From Microglena sp. YARC (lineage: Eukaryota; Chlorophyta; Chlorophyceae; Chlamydomonadales; Chlamydomonadaceae), in the NCBI GenBank assembly GCA_022414725.1, contig CM039464.1, positions 8,785,447 to 8,849,446 on the forward strand: DNA of 64,000 nt, in the 5' to 3' direction. Under the pieces are notes generated by a model. The model was not told the DNA's origin. It made no database searches and was given only the letters and a program-made list of their open reading frames with translations. Made by a program: the position numbers and the translations under genes. Of this stretch, positions 11,225-21,663 are shown in pieces; positions within the stretch are counted from its first letter, which is position 1, and every line of letters starts with the position of its first letter.

Positions 11225-11306
11225 TCCCCCCCCCTCCATTTCTCCCCCCCCCCCCCACCCCCCCCCCCCCCCCTTCCCCTGGATTTGCCCCTCTGCCCGC
11301 TGGATT

Positions 11307-11339
<33 letters not shown>

Positions 11340-11340
11340 C
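11225..11340. repeat. poly-C tracts
   Basis: Several C runs of 10-35 bases separated by short copies of TGGATTTGCCC, inside LTR element 1. Confidence 0.85.
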
Positions 11341-11524
11341 GCTGGATTTGCCCGCTTCATTTGTCCGCTGGATCCACCCCCCGCGGACGCGCCAACTGGA
11401 TTCCTGTGGTGTATCACGCGGATATAACTATTAGATTCCCCAATCGGACAATCGGACAACACGTTTTCCTCATACACCACAATCCTGCTGGACTTCTGAG
11501 ACTAACACGCCGTCATCCGTCCAT

Positions 11525-12289
11525 GTGGATTCCTCACGAGACACAGCTGGGACCTACATTTGGAAGCATCACCTTTCTGATTTGACTATTCCTGCTAAAT
11601 TTCGATTTGTAGATAAGTCGAAGGCCACCTGCCACAACTGTGGTGGTGTCGGTCACTTCAAAAGCAAATGTACTAGTGATCCTCGACCACGAGCCATCTC
11701 CTCACTTGCTAGATATCGGGTTGTAGATATGTCGAAAACCACTAGGTGCGGTCGTAGGTCACCTGATTCCGCCCGTTCTACAGCACGCACACCCCGTCCT
11801 GCCTTGCAACTTCCCACACCCGCGCAGGTTACCTCTGTACCTGCGCTGGTCTCCCCTGTCTCTCATGCTGCTGCTGACTTGCACCTCCCCACACACGCGC
11901 AGGTTACCTCTGTACCTGCGCTGGTCTCCCCTGTCTCTCATGCTGCTGCTGACTTGCACCTCCCCACACGCGCGCAGGTTACCTCTGTACCTGCGCTGGT
12001 CTCCCATATCTCCCATGCTGCTGCTGTCTTGCATCTCCCCACACCCGCGCAGGTTACCTCTGTCCCTGCGCTAGTCTCCCCTATCTCTCATGCTGCTGCT
12101 GACTTGCACCTCCCCACACCCACGCAGGATACCACTGTACCTGCGCTGCCCCCCCCTGCAGTACATGCATTCTCCCTCATCCCTAGCATCATTCTGCCTA
12201 GGCGCAGTGCCCCCACACTAGCACTTCTCATCAACCCGCGTTGCCGATGCCACAGGACCCACCGCCTGCGACGCATTGGTATTGGTTGA
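11525..12289 (+). CDS. Gag-like protein with CCHC zinc knuckle and repeats
   Basis: The frame encodes a CX2CX4HX4C zinc knuckle (CHNCGGVGHFKSKC), the nucleic-acid-binding signature of retroelement Gag proteins. It is followed by about five copies of a roughly 26-residue repeat around TPAQVTSVPALVSPISHAAA. There is no in-frame ATG at the beginning of the open stretch, and the frame upstream (11007-11585) runs in another phase. The true N-terminus is therefore unclear, or the gene is frameshifted. It ends at a TGA at 12287-12289 before a G-run. It probably packages the RNA of this non-autonomous element; that role is inferred. Confidence 0.62.
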   Translation: MDSSRDTAGTYIWKHHLSDLTIPAKFRFVDKSKATCHNCGGVGHFKSKCTSDPRPRAISSLARYRVVDMSKTTRCGRRSPDSARSTARTPRPALQLPTPAQVTSVPALVSPVSHAAADLHLPTHAQVTSVPALVSPVSHAAADLHLPTRAQVTSVPALVSHISHAAAVLHLPTPAQVTSVPALVSPISHAAADLHLPTPTQDTTVPALPPPAVHAFSLIPSIILPRRSAPTLALLINPRCRCHRTHRLRRIGIG

Positions 12290-12799
12290 TGACCTCGGTA
12301 ATTTTGGGGTAAAGGGGGGGTATTTTGCATTCTGCACCTTGGCGCCTGGCTCACTTATGATTCGGTTGCTTGACTGCCTCACCCCTCCATGCACCCGAGG
12401 GAATTGCTAGCGATATCTACGTTCCTGCTCCCTAGGGCTCATTCCTGATGGCGATGTACTGCCCTAGTACCTTCCTCGAGGGCCCTGCCCTTTCATCTTG
12501 CACATCAAACCACCTCTTCTGGTCGCGCATTACTCTCTGCTCCTTTCCACACCCCCGCCCCCACCTGCTTACCTCCCAGTTCCTTTCCTTATAATTATTG
12601 CGTTACGCCTCAAAGATGTCCAGACATTCCGTCGCTGCGACTTCCGTCACTGTGACTTCCGGTAAACCACCTGGAGCCGAGCCGATTACCTTTCTGACAA
12701 GTTCTAAAGCCATACTTCGCATTACCTTAGCTTTAGTGAGAAGGGAAATCTGGGACAAATCTGGGACAACCTGCCCTTGAGATTTTCTCGTGGGGTACT

Positions 12800-13030
12800 G
12801 ATAGGACATGGGGGAATGGTACATGAATGACTTGCATGAATGTATGCATTGCCCCATGTACCCACTCATGCATGATGTCAAGATCAACACATGCACTAAG
12901 GTGCAGATCTGTGTGTTCATTACTCATGGGGACTGATAGAACATGGGGGAATGGTCCATGAGTAACTTGCATGAATGTATGTACTGCCCCATGTACCCTC
13001 TCATGCATGATGTCAAGATCTTATAACCTG
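12800..13030. repeat. internal tandem duplication in LTR element 1
   Basis: Two roughly 125-bp copies share CATGGGGGAATGGT and ACTTGCATGAATGTATG and end at CATGATGTCAAGATC. The region from 12290 to 14600 has no coding content that I can recognise; it is rich in TGCATG/ATGTACATG words. Confidence 0.75.
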
Positions 13031-14617
13031 ATCTGATGAGCAGATTATGACGTGCAAGATTGATGCACTGATCTGCATGATGTACATATTTGCTGATCTG
13101 TATGTACATGTGACATGCATTGATCAATCACAATGTATGTACATGCTGTGCAGAAAATGAGCAGATCTTTGTGACTCACATGCACTTCATCACTACATTT
13201 TCAGCGTCATTCTCAACGTCATGCATAAATTGACTGTGAGGACAGAATGGGAGAATACATACTGATCTGCATCAGGATCTGTATGACTTGTAGTACCACT
13301 GATTGTATGTGCACTTGACATGCTCTGATTAAATTGTATGAGCACTTATGTACTTACACATGTACAGCTGTCTGTCCGAGCACCACGATCTGTATGATGC
13401 TACCTTTCTCTGCGTTTAGTGTACATGCATTGATGTTGTTATATATGCACTGATGTACTGATGTACATATGTACATGCACTGATGCCCATACACTGACGT
13501 ATGTGCACAGATGTACTTGCACTATCGTACATACAATGTAATTTTCTAGTCCCTACTGCCTTACAATCATAGTCCCAGCATTTGTGACGACTGAGCAATG
13601 AACACTCTAGGATTTAATTCTTGTTCTGCCCCATGTACTGCCACATGTACTGACCCACGTGCAGTTCAAGTTTCTACCCGTTAGATGTCTTCATGCTGAC
13701 AACAAGATGCCTGCTTAATTCTAATTTAGTTTTTCAGTTCTGAGCCTTCACTCCCAAATTATGGGGGGACTAGCACAGACATCTTGTCTACTAAGACTCC
13801 TTAGGAATAAATCCTGTACTGCTCCATGTACAGCCTTCAAGATTACCATTCTCTGCCCTCGTGAACATTGGTACCTCTTGCTCTCTCTTTTCTGCTGACC
13901 ATGATTGATTATAGCCCCTAGAGTACTAGGAATGGGGTAAATAGTTATGCCAACCACATGCATCATCCGTCCCTCCCCGTGCGATACCCACAGGAGCATA
14001 CTTCATGGTTTGCTTTTGACCTGTGCTTTTGATATGCGCCTAGTTATGCGCACACCTTCGTACTTGACGTGATATGATTTGCATGTATATGCATATACCA
14101 TGCATTACTTGCTCTCATGTGACTCAGCACCAGGGTTATTAGTCTGGTTTGATACCATTTAGAGTTTAACATTCAGAAAAGTTCCAATTGTCCACAATTT
14201 TTTGTGGTATTGCGACAGGTGCCACTCCCTCCAATTGTATAATTTAAGATAAGACATGCGTGACTCTGTCCAGCCGAGCCTACATGAGGAGCTGATGACA
14301 ACATGGAGCTGCCTTTCCTTTAGTTTGTTACATTAGGAATTAGATTTGAGTAGGGTTTCTTATTCCTTTGCTTTCCTCAGGAACCATACCTTGCCCAAAC
14401 ACATTTTTTTGGGCAAGGCTCTGTGTTACATATACAGACCAATCTAATGATTGCCTGTATCCTGAAGGGTTTTTGAAACTTTCCTCTTCAGGTAGTACCC
14501 TTGTGGCTAATATTAATTTCTTTTGTCCTAGATTGGATTTCTATAGACTTCCCCTACCTTGTTTTAAATCCTGGGAATTTTTGGTTTTAATCCCAGAATA
14601 CCCAGGATTGGGGGGAA

Positions 14618-14819
14618 TGTTATGATATGATATGTAGGTGTATCATACCCAACTGCCTGGACCGGCCAACCGGCCAGGACGGCTTCCTGCCAGGTCCAGG
14701 AGCTGGGTTGCTGCCAGGCAGTGCCGGGGCATAGAACCTTACCTACGCCCTGCTATACACGCAGACGACTACAAGGGTAATCGTCGCAACATGTAATGCT
14801 ATTCTAATACCCAATAACA
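14618..14819 (+). repeat. 3' LTR of element 1
   Basis: The right copy starts TGTTATGATATG right after the polypurine tract and ends AATAACA. It differs from the left copy by scattered substitutions and small indels, so the insertion is not very recent. Confidence 0.83.
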
Positions 14820-14929
14820 GGGGGGGGGGGGTCTGCAGAAGGGTGCCTTCACACTTTTTTGTTATGGGGTCTTACTTTTTTTGCCCCCCCCCTGCTTATA
14901 TGTAGTATGGTACTATATCTACTACAGTA

Positions 14930-15071
14930 GGGACCGGCATATCATATGATGTTGACCAAAGGCGGGTACATCATATTATATCATACGATTTGCATCATGT
15001 ATAAATTGTAACTTAACTACTTTAGCCTAGTCAGACTGCCGGCAATCATACAATATCATATTGCCGTTCCC
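14930..15071 (-). mobile_element. small TIR element, family GGGAACGGCA
   Basis: The left end GGGACCGGCA and right end TGCCGTTCCC are inverted repeats. The interior contains GTTGACCAAAGGCG and AGTCAGACTGCCGG, shared with elements at 41502, 59366 and 59630. The length of 142 bp and lack of coding make it a MITE. Orientation is opposite to the 41502 copy. Confidence 0.78.
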
Positions 15072-15165
15072 TTCCTATATCACTGCAAGTACGTCGCAGT
15101 CCAGTATGGGTTGCCAATTAGGCTGAAGGGACTTTTTTATTTTGAAGCCCTTACTACTGTGTGCA

Positions 15166-15545
15166 GGTGGCCTACCAACCAGGGTACTTCAGGTGGCCTA
15201 TCAACCAGGGTGCAGGTGGCCTATCAACCAGGGTACTTCAGGTGGCCCATCAACCAGGGTGCAGGTGGCCTATCAACCAGGGTACTTCAGGTGGCCTATC
15301 AACCAGGGTGCAGGTGGCCTATCAACCAGGGTACTTCAGGTGGCCTATCAACCAGGGTGCAGGTGGCCTATCAACCAGGGTACTTCAGGTGGCCCATCAA
15401 CCAGGGTACTTCAGGTGGCCTATCAACCAGGGTACTTCAGGTGGCCCATCAACCAGGGTACTTCAGGTGGCCTATCAACCAGGGTACTTCAGGTGGCCCA
15501 TCAACTAGGGTACTTCAGGTGGCCTATCAACCAGGGTACTTCAGG
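15166..15545. repeat. two-variant minisatellite (26 and 23 bp), left part
   Basis: The unit AGGTGGCCTATCAACCAGGG ends either in TACTTC (26 bp) or TGC (23 bp). The first eight units alternate strictly and the rest are nearly all long. A single C/T site (CCTATC versus CCCATC) varies as well. The ORFs here are read-through. Confidence 0.93.
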
Positions 15546-16927
15546 CACAGCTTTCTACAAAGTTATCTTTTATCTACCTGGGATCCCTCTTTGTGGATGG
15601 TGACTCAAGCAATCGTGCAAAAACTGCTTTTTTTAGGATGCTCGCTAAGGCCCAAAAGGCTCACCACATGCTCCGTAGGCGATGCCATACAATGGAGATA
15701 AACAATATTGATATTCTCACCCACCTGTTTGATTCTCTTGTACAACCTATCCTGAATTTTGGCTGTGAGGTGTGGGCTCCTTCTATTCTGAACAACACAC
15801 TTATCTCAAATGACCATGCTTGTGAGAAATGGCTTTGAGGTATACTTAAACAAATGTTGGGTGTTTGCCAATTTACTACATCTCATATTATCATGGAAGA
15901 GCTGGGTAGAACCCCGTTGTGTTTTGCTTGGCTTAAACAAGACCATAGATAAAGAACCTGAGGATGTCATTAGAATGGCTCTTGAGGAATCTTTTGATTC
16001 CAACACTGGCTGGGTTCGTGACTTACGTTGTGCTCTCCACAAGCTAGGATCCAGTGAAAACCTCAACATTTTGGAGGCTGTCGATGTCGAAGGTATTATA
16101 TCTGAAGTTTTTGAGTCATGGAGGTTTAAGTACCCAAGTGACACCAATGCAGTTAGAGACATCCCTGATGAGAGAAGGGTTGGCTTTAAACGCCTCAGAT
16201 ACCAGAAATGGTTCGCAGCCAACAGCAATGATGAGAATGGCTTGATTCCCTTTACATCTGCCTTACATAAGCAGGATCAGATTCGTTCTATAGCACAGTT
16301 TAGAATGGGTTCCCATTGGCTGAACACAGAAAGAATGAGGGTGGTGGATAGAGCACACATCCCTCGTTCAATGAGACACTGTCAAATGTGTGGGTTCCAA
16401 AAACCTGAGGATGAAATGCATATGTTTGAGTGCCCTTTTTATAATGATATTCGCCTCCGCTACCAGAAGCTGTTTACAGATATTTATAGGCATGTCCATG
16501 AGGCTACCGACTTAACCGTACGGAATGTGGAATTCTGCGATTCCACATTCAGAACCTTTATGAATGGAAATGGCACTAAGACTTTCTGGAGCATCCTAGC
16601 CGACTATCTTTCTACTTGTAGAAGAGCAAGACAGGTAGCCCTGGACTGCTTAGTGGCACCGTAATTTATTATCCCTTTTTTTCTTTTCTTCTTGTGACTT
16701 CTCATTTGTTAGCTTCTTACCTCCGCCACTGTAAGTGGTTGAGATCTGGGTCCGGCCCTAGGGGGGTTAATACCTACGCCACCAAAACGGTAGTTGGGAG
16801 CTTGGTTTGTTTGTCCTCGACACACCCCTGTTTTTTTTTGTTTGTGGGTGCTTTTTCTTTTTGTTTAAAGCACAGAGTCTCATACACCCTTGCGGTGTCA
16901 AGTAGACTTTAACATATAATGTAATGT
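15546..16927 (+). mobile_element. 5'-truncated LINE (non-LTR retrotransposon)
   Basis: The fragment contains the thumb/C-terminal end of a non-LTR reverse transcriptase. It shows the LFDSLVQPILNFGCEVWAP block near 15727-15783 and a Cys/His cluster (CQMCG ... HMFEC) near 16381-16434. A stop follows at 16662-16664. A non-coding tail to 16927 ends in repeated TAATGTAATGTA-like bases. The coding region is broken: the GCEVW block and the 15810-16664 frame are in different phases. The element splits the surrounding minisatellite and both junctions share AGG. Confidence 0.8.
15810..16664 (+). pseudogene. C-terminal part of a LINE reverse transcriptase ORF
   Basis: An open frame of 284 codons covers the region after the RT thumb. 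CX2C and H/C residues near the end (RHCQMCGFQKPEDEMHMFEC) resemble the C-terminal zinc finger of several LINE clades. The polymerase catalytic YxDD region is absent because of 5' truncation, and a frameshift separates it from the upstream part (15590-15837). It is therefore inactive. Confidence 0.72.
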
Positions 16928-17568
16928 AGGTGGCCTATCAACCAGGGTGCAGGTGGCCTACCAACCAGGGTACTTCAGGTGGCCTATCAACCAGGGTGCA
17001 GGTGGCCTATCAACCAGGGTACTTCAGGTGGCCCATCAACCAGGGTACTTCAGGTGGCCCATCAACCAGGGTACTTCAGGTGGCCCATCAACCAGGGTAC
17101 TTCAGGTGGCCCATCAACCAGGGTACTTCAGGTGGCCTATCAACCAGGGTGCAGGTGGCCTATCAACCAGGGTACTTCAGGTGGCCTATCAACCAGGGTG
17201 CAGGTGGCCTATCAACCAGGGTGCAGGTGGCCTATCAACCAGGGTACTTCAGGTGGCCTATCAACCAGGGTGCAGGTGGCCTATCGACCAGGGTGCAGGT
17301 GGCCTATCAACCAGGGTGCAGGTGGCCTATCGACCAGGGTGCAGGTGGCCTATCAACCAGGGTGCAGGTGGCCTATCAACCAGGGTACTTCAGGTGGCCT
17401 ATCAACCAGGGTGCAGGTGGCCTATCAACCAGGGTGCAGGTGGCCTATCAACCAGGGTACTTCAGGTGGCCTATCAACCAGGGTGCAGGTGGCCTATCAA
17501 CCAGGGTGCAGGTGGCCTATCAACCAGGGTACTTCAGGTGGCCTATCAACCAGGGTACTTCAGGTGGA
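16928..17568. repeat. two-variant minisatellite (26 and 23 bp), right part
   Basis: This continues the array seen at 15166-15545 with the same two unit types in mixed order. A few units carry CTATCGACC instead of CTATCAACC near 17283 and 17330. The LINE lies between the two parts. Confidence 0.92.
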
Positions 17569-17984
17569 CCCCCAGTTATGCTGCCTGAGACATACGGTAG
17601 CCAATTGTATAGCCTGCATCCTGTGACGCAACAGACCTTTCCTTCTGGTCAACGGACCCTCCTTTACTTACTTGCGAAGGGGCCCTTACTCCCTTAGCCT
17701 ATTTGGCCTACCCCTGGAATGTAGCATACTTAAATAAAAAATTGAGAATCCTGACTACCGTATTCCCCCCCAAGCCTCAGTTGAGAATAGGGTGATTTTC
17801 TGGGCACAGTTACGAAACATGGCAATAAGCCTGACGGCTGGAGCCATGTAACCAAGTGCAACGTCTAAAATGAGCCAGACACTATTACAGTACCCCTGGT
17901 ATGTACTGCCACAATCATACTACAGGAGGCTGCATACACGGTTGAACCTGTGAACAAAAGTGGTGGTTTATAACAACGTTTGTT

Positions 17985-18135
17985 AGTTAGTTAGTTAGTT
18001 ACTTGTTTGTTGTTTGTTTGTTTGTTTTGCTTGCTTGTTTGCTTGTTTGCGTGTTTGTTTGTTTGTTTGTTTATATGTTTGTATGTTTGTACGTTTGTTC
18101 GTTTGTTGTTTGCTTTGGGCTTTTGGCTTGTTTGT
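17985..18135. repeat. (GTTT)n / (GCTT)n microsatellite
   Basis: A TTGT/CTTG-rich simple repeat that opens short frames on both strands. The stretch 17570-19349 downstream of the lipid-transfer gene otherwise holds dispersed repeats only. Confidence 0.88.
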
Positions 18136-18149
18136 TTTGGCTTGTTCTC

Positions 18150-18300
18150 GTCGGCAGGCCCAAATTCCAGGGGCAGGCCAAATGGGCTAAATGGACTTGC
18201 CTGGCCGTGACAGGAGGGGCTAAAATGAAAAAGCACTCACGAACTCAACCCCACAAAATCGTTTTACCGATGGGGGCCCTGAGTCCGTGCTACAGTGAAC
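18150..18300 (-). repeat. dispersed repeat R5
   Basis: Inverted relative to copies at 20980-21118 and 48438-48575. Shared words include GTAGCACGAACCCAGGGCCC, TTGGGCAAGTCC and AGCCTATTTGGCCTACCC (partly diverged here). A tail-only copy lies at 17690-17725. The type of element is unknown. Confidence 0.7.
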
Positions 18301-18690
18301 ATTTAATTTATGTAACGATTCAAACAACCCTGGTGAAGAGGCATTCCGATGCAGCGTCAAGCATTGGGTTTGAGCCAGTGGATGGCTATTGGAGCTGGCG
18401 GGTAGCTGCCACGAGTAGCAAAAACAAATTAAACAGTGGCTAAGAGATACATTTCCTGAATACTGCTCGCCCAATTACATAGTATTACATTGTCATCAAC
18501 GTTCCCTCCGTCTCCACCAATTGTACCCTCCGTCTACACCAATTGTAAACAGTGGGGGTAAACGTGGTGATCGATAGAGGAACGCGAGTATCGGTATCCG
18601 TCACACTGTTGCTCGCCATAGTTGCCCCAAGACAAGGCCGCTCCACAATAAAAAAAATATAAAAAATTAAACTTCCAAGACATGTCACAC

Positions 18691-18912
18691 TGACACTTCT
18701 AAGGACGTGGGGTTAAGGGAACCGGCTCTTAAGTATGCGATGGACGGGCATACATCACACCTAGAGTCCAGTTACCATGCCGGTTGAGGACCCTCCGGGT
18801 GGGCCCAGGTGACCTCGATGGGGTTCGAACCAGCGGCCTGATATGACCCCGCACCTGCTTCTGTTCGATCCGGGATCGCTCTGCGATAGAGCCATCTCGC
18901 TCCACAACATCT
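18691..18912 (-). mobile_element. tRNA-derived SINE family B
   Basis: On the minus strand the head carries a box A-like TGGCTCTATCGCAGAGC and a box B GGTTCGAACCC at tRNA spacing. A body with GGGTCCTCAACCGGCATGGT follows, and the tail ends CCCACGTCCTTAGAAGTG. A second copy of the body lies at 45231-45367. The promoter boxes imply RNA polymerase III transcription. Confidence 0.75.
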
Positions 18913-19189
18913 GGAAGGGGTCTTCCAACAAATCCCCAGGAAAAGAAAGGAAATATTGAAGCAAGCAATCAAGATAGCAGCAAGCAAGCATTATTTTGTA
19001 CTAATCTATTATCATTCTCGCCTAGTCAACAACATGTGATATGTCGGTCCCAGCAAATATGAACTAATAAGCAGAATCGCAGAGATGAACATCACTTGGA
19101 GATATTGGATCTATATGAATTATATTTTGATAAGAATGATTAGATTGTCGATTGTCTTGATAACGTTTGCATTTAATTTATTTTACTGC

Positions 19190-19255
19190 CTCAGACGGCG
19201 AGCAGCAAAATTTATGGCTGGAGCTATGTAATCAAGTTCAAGTTCAAGATGAACA
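19190..19255 (+). repeat. dispersed repeat R6 fragment
   Basis: The words GGCGAGCAGC and GCTGGAGCTATGTAA recur at 17815-17870 and, inverted, at 46375-46430. Confidence 0.55.
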
Positions 19256-19349
19256 TCACTTGGCATCCTATGGTGGTTTGCCCCAGTACAAGAAAACATG
19301 CTGTTCCCCTCAACCTCACGCCTCATAATAAGGTGTACTAAATCTTTAT

Positions 19350-19457
19350 TCACTTGGCATCTTGGTCAATGAGGTTCAAGATGTAGTCAGCAAGCTCCGG
19401 GCCAAAGATTGAGTCAAAGTAGGGCTTGTTGTCCTTTGTGCCGTCGATGAACTCACC
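19350..19457 (-). CDS. lipid-transfer gene terminal exon
   Basis: After GTGCAG, 35 codons ([20 protein letters not shown] ... LIDQDAK) end at a TGA at 19352-19350. Phase 0 matches exon 7. The first 20 bases with the acceptor recur about nine times in the intron upstream. Confidence 0.82.
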   Translation of the reverse strand, partial: GEFIDGTKDNKPYFDSIFGPELADYILNLIDQDAK

Positions 19458-21488
19458 CTGCACGGGAATATATATTGGTTTGTTTGGTGGTTGGCCCCAG
19501 TGAAAGCAAACGGGCTGGCCCCCTCACCCTCATGCCTTGGAACAAGGCGTACTATTTATTTATTTGTTTTTATATTGGTTTGTTACACAGTTGTTCACAA
19601 CACCACACCCCTCCAGGCGTTTCTTTTTTTAAAGTTACATTGCCATCGTCGATGAACTCACCCTGCATGTGAATATGGATTGGTTTGTTACACAGTTGCT
19701 CACAAGACCATGCCCCTCCAGGCGTTATATTTGTTTTTTGAAGTTATACTGCCATCGTCGATGAACCCACCCTGCATGGGAATATGGACTTACACACATT
19801 ATACATTACATTGCCATCAACGTTATACCTGCATTATACATGTATGAGTAACATTGCCATCGTCGATGAACTCACCCTCTGCATGGGAATATGGACTTAC
19901 ACACATTATACATTACATTGCCATCGACGTTATACCTGCATTATACATGTATGAGTAACATTGCCATCGTCGATGAACTCACCCTATGCATGGGAATATG
20001 TACTTACACACATTATACATTACATTGCCATCGACGTTATAAACACATTATACATTTATACGTAACATTGCCATCGTCGATGAACTCACCCTGGGTGGGA
20101 ATGCAGATTTACATACATGATTGGATTGGATGGGAATGCGGATTGCACATTGGGTTTTGATGTGGGTTGGGTTTTGGTGTGGGTTGGTGTTTGGTGTTGG
20201 ATTGGGTTTTGATTGGTGTTGGATTGGGTTGCAAAACCCAATTTACATACATGATTGGATTGGATGGGAATGCGGATTTACCTACATGATTGGATTGGAT
20301 TTACATGACATTACATTGCCATCGACATAAAACATTTATATGTAACATGGCCATCGTCGATGAACTCACCCTGCATGTGAAAATGTACTTACATACATTA
20401 TACATTGCATTGCCATCGACATTAAACACATTATACAATATACATGACATTGCCATCGACGTTATACACACATTATATATTTATAAGTTACATTGCCATC
20501 GTCGATGATCTCACCCTGCATGGGAGTATGTACATGATACATCATACAACGTTGCATCGCCAACGACGTTTTACACACATTTTACATTATACATTACGTT
20601 GCCATCGTTCATGAACTCACCCAGTGCATGAGAATACATACATACATACATGCATTATGCATTACACTGCCGGAAATACAAGTTTAACGACTCGGTGGGA
20701 CCCCAGCGCAACGCGCTGCCCTCAGAACCACCCAGGGCTCTGCGCTTCGTGCTCCGCCCTATACTGTGCTATGCCACAATCCTGAAATCAGGCTTGCATC
20801 GCAACTTTCGCTACACAAATGGACGTACAGAAAGCTGAAAAACAACGAAGCCGAACTTACCTTCTATGGTTTGTTTGATTACATAGTCTACCAGCCTTCA
20901 GGCTGATCCCCGTCTGCCGGCAGAGTAAATATGGGTTGTGTAAACGCTACTACACCACACTCATAACTATAGAATGCAATCACGTAGCACGAACTCAGGG
21001 CCCCCGTTGGTAAAACAATTGTTTGGGGGTCAGTTAATAAGTGCTTTTTTGTTATAGCCCCTTCAGTCATGGTTGGGCAAGTTCCTATAGCCTATTTGGT
21101 CTACACCTGGAAAGTAACAACAACATCACATCACGTAGGTTAAGGCTTACTGACGCTCTTTGCACAAAGGTGCCGGGTTTGAATCCCCACGGGTGCACTG
21201 TAGTGTTCGCGGTCACTGTCAACCGCCATGGTAGCTTTGTCTAGGTAAAGTAGCAGCCCGTTCCCTACCGCCGTAAGACGGGGCTCCCTTACTACCACGC
21301 CCCCCAGGCGTTATCATTACTAAGGCTTACCAACCTTGTTGCATGTCTTCTGGACTGTAACACCATCATCACAACACATGGGTTTAGGCTGGTAGCTCGT
21401 AAACCAGCTGGGGTTTACTTGGGGTTACTGAACTTGTTGTTTGTCTTCTCAGGTAACATAGGCTTGACTGCATTCCACAAACTCGTGT

Positions 21489-21520
<32 letters not shown>

Positions 21521-21627
21521 TTGTGTCTAAGCCAGCTGGGATAGCCATCGAAAGTTGATAGGGCAGAAATTTGAATGAAACATTGCCGGCACAAGGCGGT
21601 GCGCAGGCTCCACCCCTGGTGGTGCCT

Positions 21628-21663
<36 letters not shown>

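Larger units (their letters stand above)
10490..14819 (+). mobile_element. non-autonomous LTR retrotransposon 1
   Basis: Direct repeats of about 203 bp at 10490-10692 and 14618-14819 share most bases, start (G)TTATGATATGATATG and end in AATAACA. A purine tract GGATTGGGGGGAA directly precedes the 3' copy, as expected of an LTR element on the plus strand. The interior has a Gag-like frame with a CCHC zinc knuckle (11525-12287) but no recognisable protease, reverse transcriptase or integrase. The left end abuts a G-run and the right end abuts another, so the target duplication cannot be read. A segment at 13595-13770 matches 51690-51870 of element 2 in inverted orientation. Confidence 0.82.

Noticed and set aside
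15166..17568. CRISPR-like spaced repeats
   Set aside because: The units are contiguous tandem repeats with no unique spacers, in a eukaryotic setting with a LINE inside.
18800..18912. A functional tRNA gene
   Set aside because: Same reasoning: this is the head of SINE family B, repeated in body at 45231.
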